Under the pieces are notes generated by a model. The model searched no databases and was not told where the DNA came from. It saw only the letters and a list, made by a program, of their open reading frames with translations. A stretch of 64,000 nt of DNA from Pseudozobellia thermophila. GTDB taxonomy: Bacteria; Bacteroidota; Bacteroidia; Flavobacteriales; Flavobacteriaceae. The stretch is taken from contig NZ_FQYU01000006.1 of the NCBI RefSeq assembly GCF_900141855.1, forward strand, positions 211,869-275,868, written 5' to 3'. Positions 56,101 to 63,360 of this stretch are shown here, one piece after another. Numbering within the stretch: the first letter of the stretch is position 1; each line of letters begins with the position of its first letter. A program made the position numbers and the translations under genes.

Positions 56101-56500
56101 TCGAAACCTGTTTTCAAGAGGGGTGCCTTTTGTGCAGAATTTTAAGGAAGCTTCCGATTTTTGGACACCGGACAACCCATCCGAAGTACCACGGCCGTCA
56201 CAAGGGGGAACCACTACCACGCTGGCCACCTTGGTTTCTACCCGATTCTTGGAAGATGCGAGTTTTTTGAGGGTTAAGAACATTGCACTCTCTTATGATT
56301 TGCCGAGCAAAATTTTTGCGGATTCTTTTATAAAAAGTACGCAATTCACCTTTTCGGGAACCAATCTTTTGACTTTTACAAAATATACCGGTCTAGACCC
56401 AGAAGCCTCAAGTAGGGAAAGCCTACTCTCTGCAGGTATCGATTATACCCCTTATCCAAACACGAGGCAATATAATTTAGGGGTGAAAATTAGTTTTTAA
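53138..56500 (+). CDS. SusC/RagA TonB-dependent receptor with STN domain, PUL module 3
   Basis: This 1120-residue outer-membrane transporter has a long signal region (to about residue 44), an STN domain (about 46-122), a carboxypeptidase-regulatory-like domain (GTVSDTEGIPLPGANIV, DFDGNFTIEV), the plug from VVVVGYGVQKKSDITG and a barrel ending LGVKISF. Its carboxypeptidase-like domain is very similar to that of the module 2 SusC (VLEVSYIGYASKEIPVNGQ compared with VLEVSYIGFASKEVPLNGQ), indicating recent duplication or exchange of this part. It follows fecR and is 13 bp ahead of susD. Confidence 0.95.
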   Translation: MKTKPLGGILRLLRKSLLLTMRIFILFFTILSFGFGSEKGFSQNEKVSFDTDTSLSVEEILEVIKKQTDYNFIYRSDLFANSPKIKVDKGKIRIGALLDKCAELTDIEFQFAGNKSILLKKRPKERERKEVRFTVSGTVSDTEGIPLPGANIVEKGTTNGVTADFDGNFTIEVTDENAVLEVSYIGYASKEIPVNGQARLQIVLEESAAGLDEVVVVGYGVQKKSDITGAVSNISEEKLQSRPTANFSDALQGRSSGVQIRQSGGDLDGKFQIAIRGVGSVTGSNDPLIVVDGVPLISASFSTINPKDIASIDILKDASATAIYGARAANGVVIITTKKGEVGKPQLTYSSDLSVEHISERYDVMSTEEQRLLFVEAFKNSNRSTAVYDDPTNPIWQVDTDWQDLGTRTGVRQIHNINYSGGTENTQYSASASYQNRTGTLLNTDLKTYSIRTNLSTRVNDWLKISTNITGSYQPENYANGDDWGSTGYRAFAYQHSYTRPYDEDGELTNVNTASAPYFGANQNPLVPLLLPTRERNTTRLLGNFQANIKLVDGLFLNTNFGGDLVRIEEYGYNPIYEIGRMINNQGSVTVSNNNDTNWVADATLDYTKEFGKQSVKFLIGVSAQQFLLRRTTASGTGTVDNSLNQLSNQTSFNSTGSNVQGGLASSFARLNYGYDNKYLLTATIRRDGSSRFGPDKRYGTFPSASVAWRISQENFLKNSTTLNDLKFRISYGLTGNQNIGNFEFITKAAPTPYVYGNTVVVGNSASNIGNPSLQWEANKQLDIGLDFALFKSRISGTIDYYDKKSEDLLIQNPIPLTAGVPNAPIVNIGSVQNQGVEFAISSRNLVGEFKWTTDFNIAYNKNEVLDIGTNSAGEPLEIPGQNIPLSNLPSNLTVAGRPVGAFYMYVYDGVWQLGEEAEAATWFNAVPGDPRYKDLNGNGVLDAGDRTFVGNPHPKLIGGLDNTFSYKNLSLSIFMNFATGNKLYNTARNLFSRGVPFVQNFKEASDFWTPDNPSEVPRPSQGGTTTTLATLVSTRFLEDASFLRVKNIALSYDLPSKIFADSFIKSTQFTFSGTNLLTFTKYTGLDPEASSRESLLSAGIDYTPYPNTRQYNLGVKISF

Positions 56501-56513
56501 AAAAAAGGATAAG

Positions 56514-58019
56514 ATGAAAAATTACATAAAATATATCGGACTATTTATACTAGGTTTCACCAGCTTCGGTTGCAGTGATATTTTAGATCCAGAACCCGAA
56601 GGTCAAGTAGCATTGGAAGAACTTCTGGCCACAGAGGAAGGGCTTATTACAGGTGTTAATGGCGTTTACGAGCCGCTACAACCCATTTTTCAAAATGCCA
56701 TGATTCAATTGGCCGGTCGTTCAAGTGATGATGGTTGGACGTGGCGAAAGGAAACGGAATCGGATATTTTCAATATTGACGAATCTTTTGGACTGATTCA
56801 GACAACCTGGGAGGATCACTATCAGGGTATTACCAGGGCAAATACGGTTTTGGACAGAATGACATTGATAGAGGAGTTTTCCAGCGAAGAAATGAAAATG
56901 TTGATTGAAGGCCAATGTAAGTTTATGCGCGCCTTTTACTACTTTAATTTGGTAAGGCTCTATGGAGGTGTTCCCTTAATTCTCGATGAGATTAAAACTC
57001 CATCGGATGCGGAATTGCCAAGGGCTTCGATCGAAGAGGTCTACGCACAAATAAAATTGGACCTGAATGAGGCCGTTCCCTTATTGCCTCCATCTTATGA
57101 AGGGGGTAGTGGAAAGGAAGTAGGTAGGGCTACCAAATATGCGGCCATGGCCTTGCTCGCAAAGGTGAATTTGGAATTGGAGGAATGGGACGAAGCCGTT
57201 GCCAATACCGAAGGCATTATTGGTAAAGGCAGTTTGCTCGAAAACTACGCCGATAATTTTAATGGATCAAGTGAAAATGGCCCGGGTTCTATTTTTGAGG
57301 TGCAGTATGGGGGTGAAACAGGTGCAACTACTACTACCCTTCGAAATACCTTTGCTCCCGAGGCCATGCAGGGAGGCGCCGCTACCTTGCCCACCGATGA
57401 CCGGCTGAATGGTGAGGGAGGCAGTCTTTCTTCGGGCAATGGAATTGTACAGGAATACGAGGAAGGCGATAAAAGGCGTGATGTGACTTTGGCCGATTAT
57501 GGCCTGGATAACTTCTTGTTTCCCGACCAACCAAAAGGAAGCCTCCTTTTTGTGAATAAATATCTTAACGAAGTAGACCAACCACCAAGCCAAAGTACAT
57601 GGAACTACCCTGTTATTAGATATGCGGATGTGTTGTTGATGCGTGCGGAGGCCCTGAACGAAATAGGGTATATAGCCGATGGTGAGGCTTTCGATTTGTT
57701 AAATGAGGTTCGCGTCAATGCAGGCCTTGAGGCCCATAATGCCTCTACTCTAAGTTCTCAAGAAGAATTTAGAGCGGCCTTGAGAAAAGAACGAAGGGTG
57801 GAGTTGGCTTTTGAGACCAAACGTTATTTCGATCTGAACAGATGGGGTATTCTGGAGGAGCGCATTCAGTTTCAGATGGATATTAAAGGGGAATTGAATT
57901 TTCCTTCTGACCGGTTGATTTCCCATCCCGTTACGGGAAAATCCTATTACCTGTATCCCATCCCCCTCGTGGAATTCTCGAACAATGCCAATATTCAAGA
58001 ACAAAATCCAGGCTATTAG
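56514..58019 (+). CDS. SusD/RagB-family lipoprotein, PUL module 3
   Basis: This 501-residue outer-membrane lipoprotein has a lipobox FTSFGC (Cys20). SusD features include SDILDPEPEGQVALEELLATEEGL, ITRANTVLDRM, CKFMRAFYYFNLVRLYGGVPLI, the domain with KERRVELAFETKRYFDLNRWG and the end NIQEQNPGY. It binds the glycan for the SusC pore encoded 13 bp upstream. The gene is followed after 30 bp by a sulfatase gene, in the same unit. Confidence 0.95.
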   Translation: MKNYIKYIGLFILGFTSFGCSDILDPEPEGQVALEELLATEEGLITGVNGVYEPLQPIFQNAMIQLAGRSSDDGWTWRKETESDIFNIDESFGLIQTTWEDHYQGITRANTVLDRMTLIEEFSSEEMKMLIEGQCKFMRAFYYFNLVRLYGGVPLILDEIKTPSDAELPRASIEEVYAQIKLDLNEAVPLLPPSYEGGSGKEVGRATKYAAMALLAKVNLELEEWDEAVANTEGIIGKGSLLENYADNFNGSSENGPGSIFEVQYGGETGATTTTLRNTFAPEAMQGGAATLPTDDRLNGEGGSLSSGNGIVQEYEEGDKRRDVTLADYGLDNFLFPDQPKGSLLFVNKYLNEVDQPPSQSTWNYPVIRYADVLLMRAEALNEIGYIADGEAFDLLNEVRVNAGLEAHNASTLSSQEEFRAALRKERRVELAFETKRYFDLNRWGILEERIQFQMDIKGELNFPSDRLISHPVTGKSYYLYPIPLVEFSNNANIQEQNPGY

Positions 58020-58049
58020 ATCTTCGGCGTTCTGTTTAAATAGATTTTT

Positions 58050-59591
58050 ATGGTAAATAAATTAGCCCATCCTATTTTAAAAAAGGTGTCGATCGCATTA
58101 TGCTTGTCTTTTTTCTTGTCATCCTGTAACTCAAAGACTTCGGGAAAAGAAAAGGATTCAGTTCGGACAATGGACCCTCCCAATATCGTCTATATTCTTG
58201 CCGATGACATGGGATATGGAGATTTGTCATCGCTTAATTCCAAATCGGGCATTAGAACCCCGAATATGGATAAGATTGTGGAACAGGGCATATATTTTAC
58301 GGACGCACATTCCAACTCTGCAGTCTGTACGCCCACAAGGTATGGGGTCTTAACGGGTAGGTATGCATGGCGAAGCCGTTTAAAGGAAGGGGTTCTATGG
58401 GGATATGACCCGCCCCTTATTGAAGAAAATCGTACAACGGTAGCTTCATTTTTGAGAGGTAACGGTTATCGAACAGCCTGTATTGGAAAATGGCATTTGG
58501 GCCTCGGTTGGCATCCTAAAAACCCTGATAAACCAATTGCGAAATATGAATGGGACCGGGTTTTTGAAGAAGGGGCCGACAGTAACGTCGATTTTAGTAA
58601 ACGGGTAAGCGGACCTAACACGCTTGGGTTTGATTATTCATATATCATTCCCGCTTCATTGGATATGACGCCTTATCTATATCTCGAGAATGAGAGAGCC
58701 ACCGAGTTGCCGACGGCCTATACCCCGGGGAAAAGTCAGGAGAAAGACGGTAGGGGCGTTTTTTGGCGGGCAGGGGAGGTTGCCCCCAATTTTGATTTTT
58801 ACAATGTGCTCGGTCATCTAACGAAAAAGGCTACTGGCTTCATCAAGAAACAGGAGCCAGCAGAAAAGCCGTTTTTTCTCTATTTCCCCTTAACGGCGCC
58901 CCATACCCCATGGTTGCCTACAGAAGATGTAAACGGAAAATCAAAGGCGGGGCGGTATGGCGATTTTGTTACTTTGGTCGATCGTACGGTAGGTGAGGTT
59001 CTTAAGGCTTTGGAAGAATCGGGGCAGGCCGACAACACCCTGATTATAGTGACTTCCGATAATGGGTCAAATTGGACGAAGGAGGACAAGGAAAAATATG
59101 CACACCGTGCCAACTACATCTATCGTGGGCAAAAAGCCGATATCTATGAAGGGGGGCACCGTATCCCTTTTATTGCGCGCTGGCCTGGAAAAATAGAACC
59201 AGGGAGCGTCTCCGACCAAGTGATGTGCACTACAGATTTGCTCGCTACCTTAGCTGGCATTATAGGGAAAGATTTGTCTAAAGGGGCCGGAGAGGATAGC
59301 TATAATATGCTCCCCGCATTTACCGGGAAGGCAAAAAATCAGATTCGGGATTATACCGTACACCATTCCTTAAACGGTTTTTTTGCCATACGGAAAGGCC
59401 CATGGAAACTTACCACATCCCTTGGGTCGGGAGGTTTTACCAAACCTGATTTGATCGAGCCCGAAGAAGGACAGCCGGGTGCAACTTTGTATAATTTGGA
59501 AGAAGATCCAAAGGAAACAAATAATCGTTATGAAGAACATCCTGAGGTGGTGAGAGAGCTTTTGGCTCTCCTAGAGGGGGCCAAAAGATAA
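58050..59591 (+). CDS. S1 sulfatase lipoprotein (CTPTR active site), paralogue of 17983 gene
   Basis: This 513-residue sulfatase has a lipobox FFLSSC (Cys26). Motifs are [13 protein letters not shown] (Asp52, Asp53), CTPTRYGVLTGRYAWRSRLK with formylglycine Cys93, [12 protein letters not shown] and IVTSDNGSNW. The active-site region, the HHSLNGFFAIRKGPWKL stretch and the FTDAH pattern closely follow those of the sulfatase at 17983-19548 (HHSVNGSFAIRQGDWKL), so the two are paralogues with probably the same linkage specificity in two different modules. Unlike that homologue, this one is predicted to be lipidated. Confidence 0.93.
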   Translation: MVNKLAHPILKKVSIALCLSFFLSSCNSKTSGKEKDSVRTMDPPNIVYILADDMGYGDLSSLNSKSGIRTPNMDKIVEQGIYFTDAHSNSAVCTPTRYGVLTGRYAWRSRLKEGVLWGYDPPLIEENRTTVASFLRGNGYRTACIGKWHLGLGWHPKNPDKPIAKYEWDRVFEEGADSNVDFSKRVSGPNTLGFDYSYIIPASLDMTPYLYLENERATELPTAYTPGKSQEKDGRGVFWRAGEVAPNFDFYNVLGHLTKKATGFIKKQEPAEKPFFLYFPLTAPHTPWLPTEDVNGKSKAGRYGDFVTLVDRTVGEVLKALEESGQADNTLIIVTSDNGSNWTKEDKEKYAHRANYIYRGQKADIYEGGHRIPFIARWPGKIEPGSVSDQVMCTTDLLATLAGIIGKDLSKGAGEDSYNMLPAFTGKAKNQIRDYTVHHSLNGFFAIRKGPWKLTTSLGSGGFTKPDLIEPEEGQPGATLYNLEEDPKETNNRYEEHPEVVRELLALLEGAKR

Positions 59592-59650
59592 TTGTATAGA
59601 TGTCCAGGTCATTTCAACAAATTCTTAGGTGTCTAAATTAAATTCATTCC

Positions 59651-61222
59651 ATGAAAATAATACTTGAACGCTCTATAATTTTTTTGCTGGTTCTATTCAT
59701 GGCTGCCTGCAAAAACAAGAAGGAAGTTCGCGACGGGGTTGGGATCGAGGCGAAACGGCCAAACATTGTTATTATTTATGCCGATGATATGGGATATGGC
59801 GACCTTAATTGTCAAAATCCGACTTCAAAGATACCCACTCCGAATCTGGATCGTTTGGCATCGGAAGGCATGCGTTTTACCGATGCCCATAGTTCTTCGG
59901 GGATTTGCTCCCCAAGTCGTTATGCATTATTGACCGGCACGTACCATTGGAGACGACAACATGGTATTGTGCAATCATTCGGAGAGCCATTCTTTGATGA
60001 TAATGATTTTACCCTACCGCAAATGTTACAAAGGTCTGGTTATACCACGGCATGTATAGGGAAGTGGCATTTAGGATGGGATTGGGAGTTCAAGAACGAA
60101 CCTTCAGGAGAAAAAATGCAACGTGGAAAGAAAATAAAATTCTACCAATCACAAGATATTGATTGGAGTAGACCAATTGTAGGTGGGCCCTTGGCCCGTG
60201 GATTTGATTATTATTTTGGGGATGGAACAATAAATTTTCCACCTTACGTGTGGGTGGAGAACGACAGGGTGTTAAAGGTTCCAACGGTGAACCAAAATAT
60301 TCAAAGCAGTGGACATGAGACAAAAGAAGGGAACTGGGAATTCCGTCCTGGTCCTATGGTTGAGGGGTGGAACCCTTATGAAGTTCTTCCCACACTTACA
60401 AAAAAGGTTGTCGAATATATAAATAATCAATCAGGGGCTACCCCTTTTTTCCTATACTTTGCCTTGCCTTCGCCCCATGCACCTATCATTCCGAATGAGG
60501 AGTTTGTCGGTAAATCGGAAGCTGGCGGCTATGGCGATTATATGGTGCAGACCGATTGGGTTGCGGGACAAGTGTTAAAAGCTTTGAAAGCACGAGGTTT
60601 GGATGAAAACACCTTGGTTATATTTAGTTCTGACAATGGTCCGGAGAAATATGCTTTCGCAAGAGCCGAAAAATATAACCACTATAGCATGGGGAATTTC
60701 CGGGGATTGAAGCGGGATGTTTGGGAAGGAGGTCATCATATACCCTTCATTGTAAAATGGCCGGGAAAAATTGAGGCAGGTGCGGTTTCCGACGAACTAA
60801 TTTCCCAAGTTGATATTATGGCCACATTGGCCGCAATTACAAAAAGTGAATTACCCCAAGAAGCGGCCCCCGATAGTTATAACCTATTGCCGGTTTTCCT
60901 TGGGGAAAGATATAACTCTCCCCTTAGGGAAGCAATGGTGCACAATACCTATGAAAATATTTGGGCTTTACGTAAAGATAATTGGCTTTACATCGATGGT
61001 CCATCCGGAGAACACACCAAGATGCCTGACGGATTCAAAAAATTAAGAAACTATGAAAATTTCAAAACTGAGGGGTTGTTGTTTGATGTAAAATCAGACC
61101 CGGAACAACGTATGAATTTGTTTGCTAGATATCCTGAAAAAATTGAGGTTATGCGTCAATTATTGGGTGAATATAGGGGGAAAGGCTATTCGATAGACCG
61201 TTCCAATCGGCCTATAAAATGA
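59651..61222 (+). CDS. S1 sulfatase lipoprotein (CSPSR active site)
   Basis: This 523-residue sulfatase has a lipobox LFMAAC (Cys20). Motifs are [15 protein letters not shown] (Asp45, Asp46), [17 protein letters not shown] with Cys86, [12 protein letters not shown] and [12 protein letters not shown]. It follows the previous sulfatase after 59 bp and ends the module, just before an intrinsic terminator at 61250-61281. It resembles the CTPTR group in overall arrangement, but its Cys-Ser-Pro-Ser-Arg core and a different region around residues 100-130 suggest a different sulfate position. Confidence 0.93.
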   Translation: MKIILERSIIFLLVLFMAACKNKKEVRDGVGIEAKRPNIVIIYADDMGYGDLNCQNPTSKIPTPNLDRLASEGMRFTDAHSSSGICSPSRYALLTGTYHWRRQHGIVQSFGEPFFDDNDFTLPQMLQRSGYTTACIGKWHLGWDWEFKNEPSGEKMQRGKKIKFYQSQDIDWSRPIVGGPLARGFDYYFGDGTINFPPYVWVENDRVLKVPTVNQNIQSSGHETKEGNWEFRPGPMVEGWNPYEVLPTLTKKVVEYINNQSGATPFFLYFALPSPHAPIIPNEEFVGKSEAGGYGDYMVQTDWVAGQVLKALKARGLDENTLVIFSSDNGPEKYAFARAEKYNHYSMGNFRGLKRDVWEGGHHIPFIVKWPGKIEAGAVSDELISQVDIMATLAAITKSELPQEAAPDSYNLLPVFLGERYNSPLREAMVHNTYENIWALRKDNWLYIDGPSGEHTKMPDGFKKLRNYENFKTEGLLFDVKSDPEQRMNLFARYPEKIEVMRQLLGEYRGKGYSIDRSNRPIK

Positions 61223-61249
61223 TAATTTCGTTGAGTTATTAGTTAGTCG

Positions 61250-61281
61250 AAAAGGGGTAATAGTTGCTATTGCCCCTTTTT
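61250..61281. terminator. Intrinsic terminator after PUL module 3
   Basis: The stem AAAAGGGGTAATAG (61250-61263) pairs with CTATTGCCCCTTTT (61267-61280; one G-U pair) around the loop TTG. A U-run follows the stem on the plus strand and an A-run leads it, so it can act in both directions. It ends the sulfatase unit and would also stop the decayed minus-strand gene next to it. Confidence 0.88.
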
Positions 61282-61693
61282 ATCAATACCATCTTTTAAC
61301 GTATTCTTTTTTTCGCTTCCCTTTTGGTTTTGCAGGTAATTGGTGGGTCGATTTTTTCTCGTACGGACCCCAGGGGTGTTGTTGAGGGCCAAAGGTTTGG
61401 CATGGGACGCTATCGTTTTTCTAAGCAAGTCCACGACCTTTGCGCTGGGCATTGAAAAGTTTCGGGGCATACACAGGGACTTCATCCGTTACTTGTCCAT
61501 TATTATTCAAATTAGGGTTATCGAAAAGTGCGTTCGGGCACTGAAAAGCAACGGGAAATTTAAATTGCAAAGTCATTGAATTGCGTATTTTCTGGGTTGA
61601 TGCCACGTATTTGTTCTACCTGTCCTTCAATTGTTCGGAAGGGTCAACCCATAAGCCTTCCCTTTCGACGATAATTTCTTGGGGAATCTGCAT
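61267..61693 (-). pseudogene. Decayed protein-coding gene of unknown family
   Basis: On the minus strand a frame starts at the ATG ending at 61693 (MQIPQEIIVEREGLWVDPSE) and continues with one in-frame TAG at residue 26 (about 61616-61618). It then reads NKYVASTQKIRNSMTLQFKF up to VPVYAPKLFNAQRK. There the frame moves to another reading frame, which continues KVVDLLRKTIASHAKPLALN to a stop inside the terminator. Codon use in all three segments is like that of real genes, so I infer a gene of about 140 residues broken by a stop and a frameshift. I do not recognise the family. Sequencing error could create part of this. Confidence 0.45.
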
Positions 61694-61781
61694 TTATTGA
61701 TATTTTTGTATTTCAGTGTTTTAATAAACCTTCTTTTTTTGTAGGTAAAAAACCATAGGGAATATTAAACTTTCTTTACGT

Positions 61782-62810
61782 ATGAAGGTACCCCCGATCT
61801 TTTCTATCATATTCATCGGTTGCTTCCTGCTTGTCGGCAATTCTACCATCATGGCCCAAACTCCATTGGCGGTGGCGTGCAATGACAACAGTACCGTGAG
61901 CCTGTTTTTCCCGGCTAAGGTGGTTAAAATCGTTGACCCGGCAGTAAACTTCAAATTTACCTATGACGAAAGTGCCAATTTAGGAACGCTGCAGGGGAGA
62001 AGGGGAAGAAATAGCAACCTCACCGTAATAACCGAAAATGGCCATATCTTTTCTTTTAACTTGATTTATTCGGAGAATGTGGAGAAGTTCAATTATATCC
62101 TTTTACCGGGACAAGCGGTAGGAAAATTGGACCAAGGGCCTGTAAGTCCAAAAGAAAAGGTTCCGGAAACCGCTACAAATTTTCAGGACACGGTTTCGGT
62201 CGATGGGAAATTTGGGCCGCCAAGGGGGCAAGAAGTTCTCGAAGTGCCCGAAGATGTGGTGGTTGAAGAAAAAACTCCTACTTTTTCAGATAAAAATGGA
62301 ATAGATCAAGAAAATAGCCCTAAACTTGAATCGATGGAATTTTCGGATGATGGGGAGGCAGGGGTTGAACAAGATTTATATGACGTTGACAGGGAAGAAT
62401 ACTATCGGATTTTTTGTGAAAACAATTACTTGCAAAAAACGGTTTTTAAAAGAAGTTTCAGGCAAAACAAAAGAATTGTCTTAAAATTGAACAATATTCT
62501 GGTAGACAGGGAAGAAATTTACTTTGTGCTGCAGATTGAAAATAACTCTAGGCGTGAATATCATATAGACGGGGTTAGTTTCTTTAAAAAGACGGGTGTT
62601 GGGCAATTGCAAAAAATCATGAAGCCCAAATATACCTTTAACCTACAGGAATCCCTTGATCCGGCAAGTGTCAATGAGATCGTATATGTGTTCGAAAAAT
62701 TTAAATTAAGTAGCAAGGAGTTAATTTATGTTGCCTTGGCAGAAAAAGATACTGACAACATGGTCATACTTCCGTTAGATAATAAACAAGTAAATTTTCC
62801 TTCCAATTGA
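61782..62810 (+). CDS. traN: TraN-like conjugative transposon protein (DUF4138)
   Basis: This 342-residue exported protein has a signal peptide ending near TIMAQ (about residue 26). The pattern PLAVACNDNSTVSLFFPAKVVKIVDPAVNFKFTY at the mature N-terminus and, after a variable Pro/Glu-rich linker, VLKLNNILVDREEIYFVLQIENNSRREYHIDGVSFF match the TraN/DUF4138 family of Bacteroidota conjugative transposons, a part of the outer envelope section of the transfer machine. It overlaps the next gene by 4 bp (TTGA). The usual upstream neighbours traK and traM are missing: the next gene to the left is a decayed gene and then a sulfatase, so this is not a typical complete tra operon. Confidence 0.82.
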   Translation: MKVPPIFSIIFIGCFLLVGNSTIMAQTPLAVACNDNSTVSLFFPAKVVKIVDPAVNFKFTYDESANLGTLQGRRGRNSNLTVITENGHIFSFNLIYSENVEKFNYILLPGQAVGKLDQGPVSPKEKVPETATNFQDTVSVDGKFGPPRGQEVLEVPEDVVVEEKTPTFSDKNGIDQENSPKLESMEFSDDGEAGVEQDLYDVDREEYYRIFCENNYLQKTVFKRSFRQNKRIVLKLNNILVDREEIYFVLQIENNSRREYHIDGVSFFKKTGVGQLQKIMKPKYTFNLQESLDPASVNEIVYVFEKFKLSSKELIYVALAEKDTDNMVILPLDNKQVNFPSN

Positions 62811-63349
62811 ATATTAGAGAAATATCTTTCGTCATACTTCTTTGCATCCCCGTTTTTATGATTGGGCAAAGTTATACCAATACTTTCTCGGTCTCTGGCG
62901 GCATTTTTGGTGACGGCTACGGAGGGGAAGTGACCTTTAACTCCAACCTTAGTGAAGATACTTTTACGCAATTGGCTTTAAATGTGTCGATTGCGAACTA
63001 CGAATTGGGTATAAAGTCCATTCCTTATTCGAGTTTTACGGCAAGTTATTCCTATTTCGTAACGGTTTATAGTAGAAATAGGAAAATGCAGGCACTTTCC
63101 TTGGGAGGTGGAGCCTTGGCAGGATATGAAATGGTAAATAACGGAGAGTTGGAGGTATCGAACATCGTTTCGGTCAACGGGAAAAGTAAGATTATTTATG
63201 GAGCTGTTCTAACGGGAGATCTTGATATTATTGTAAGTGAGCATATATCCTTGGTCATTCGTACCTCGGAGTTTTATCATGTCAATAGTGATTTTGGCAA
63301 ATTCACCAATTATACGGGGCTTGGATTTAGATATTATTTTAATAAATAA
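62807..63349 (+). CDS. traO: TraO-like conjugal transfer protein
   Basis: This 180-residue protein starts at a TTG overlapping the TraN stop by 4 bp. It has a signal peptide (FVILLCIPVFMIGQS) and then a beta-rich sequence (FSVSGGIFGDGYGGEVTF, LSLGGGALAGYEMV, VVRTSEFYHVNSDFGKFTNYTGLGFRYYF-like end) with the alternating pattern of a small outer-membrane barrel, as in the TraO family. The end, GLGFRYYFNK, with a terminal aromatic run, supports this. It is translationally coupled to traN and 11 bp (all C) ahead of the traQ-like gene. Confidence 0.8.
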   Translation: MNIREISFVILLCIPVFMIGQSYTNTFSVSGGIFGDGYGGEVTFNSNLSEDTFTQLALNVSIANYELGIKSIPYSSFTASYSYFVTVYSRNRKMQALSLGGGALAGYEMVNNGELEVSNIVSVNGKSKIIYGAVLTGDLDIIVSEHISLVIRTSEFYHVNSDFGKFTNYTGLGFRYYFNK

Positions 63350-63360
63350 CCCCCCCCCCC
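63350..63360. repeat. Poly-C tract (11 C) directly before a start codon
   Basis: The whole space between the traO stop (TAA at 63347-63349) and the TTG start of the next gene at 63361 is an unbroken run of 11 cytosines. Nine adenines follow in the start of the gene (63364-63372). Such runs change length by slipped-strand mispairing, and this place would alter spacing for ribosome binding. Confidence 0.9.

Noticed and set aside
61340..61579. 79-codon plus-strand frame
   Set aside because: It is antisense to the decayed minus-strand gene, whose codon use and protein composition look more natural.
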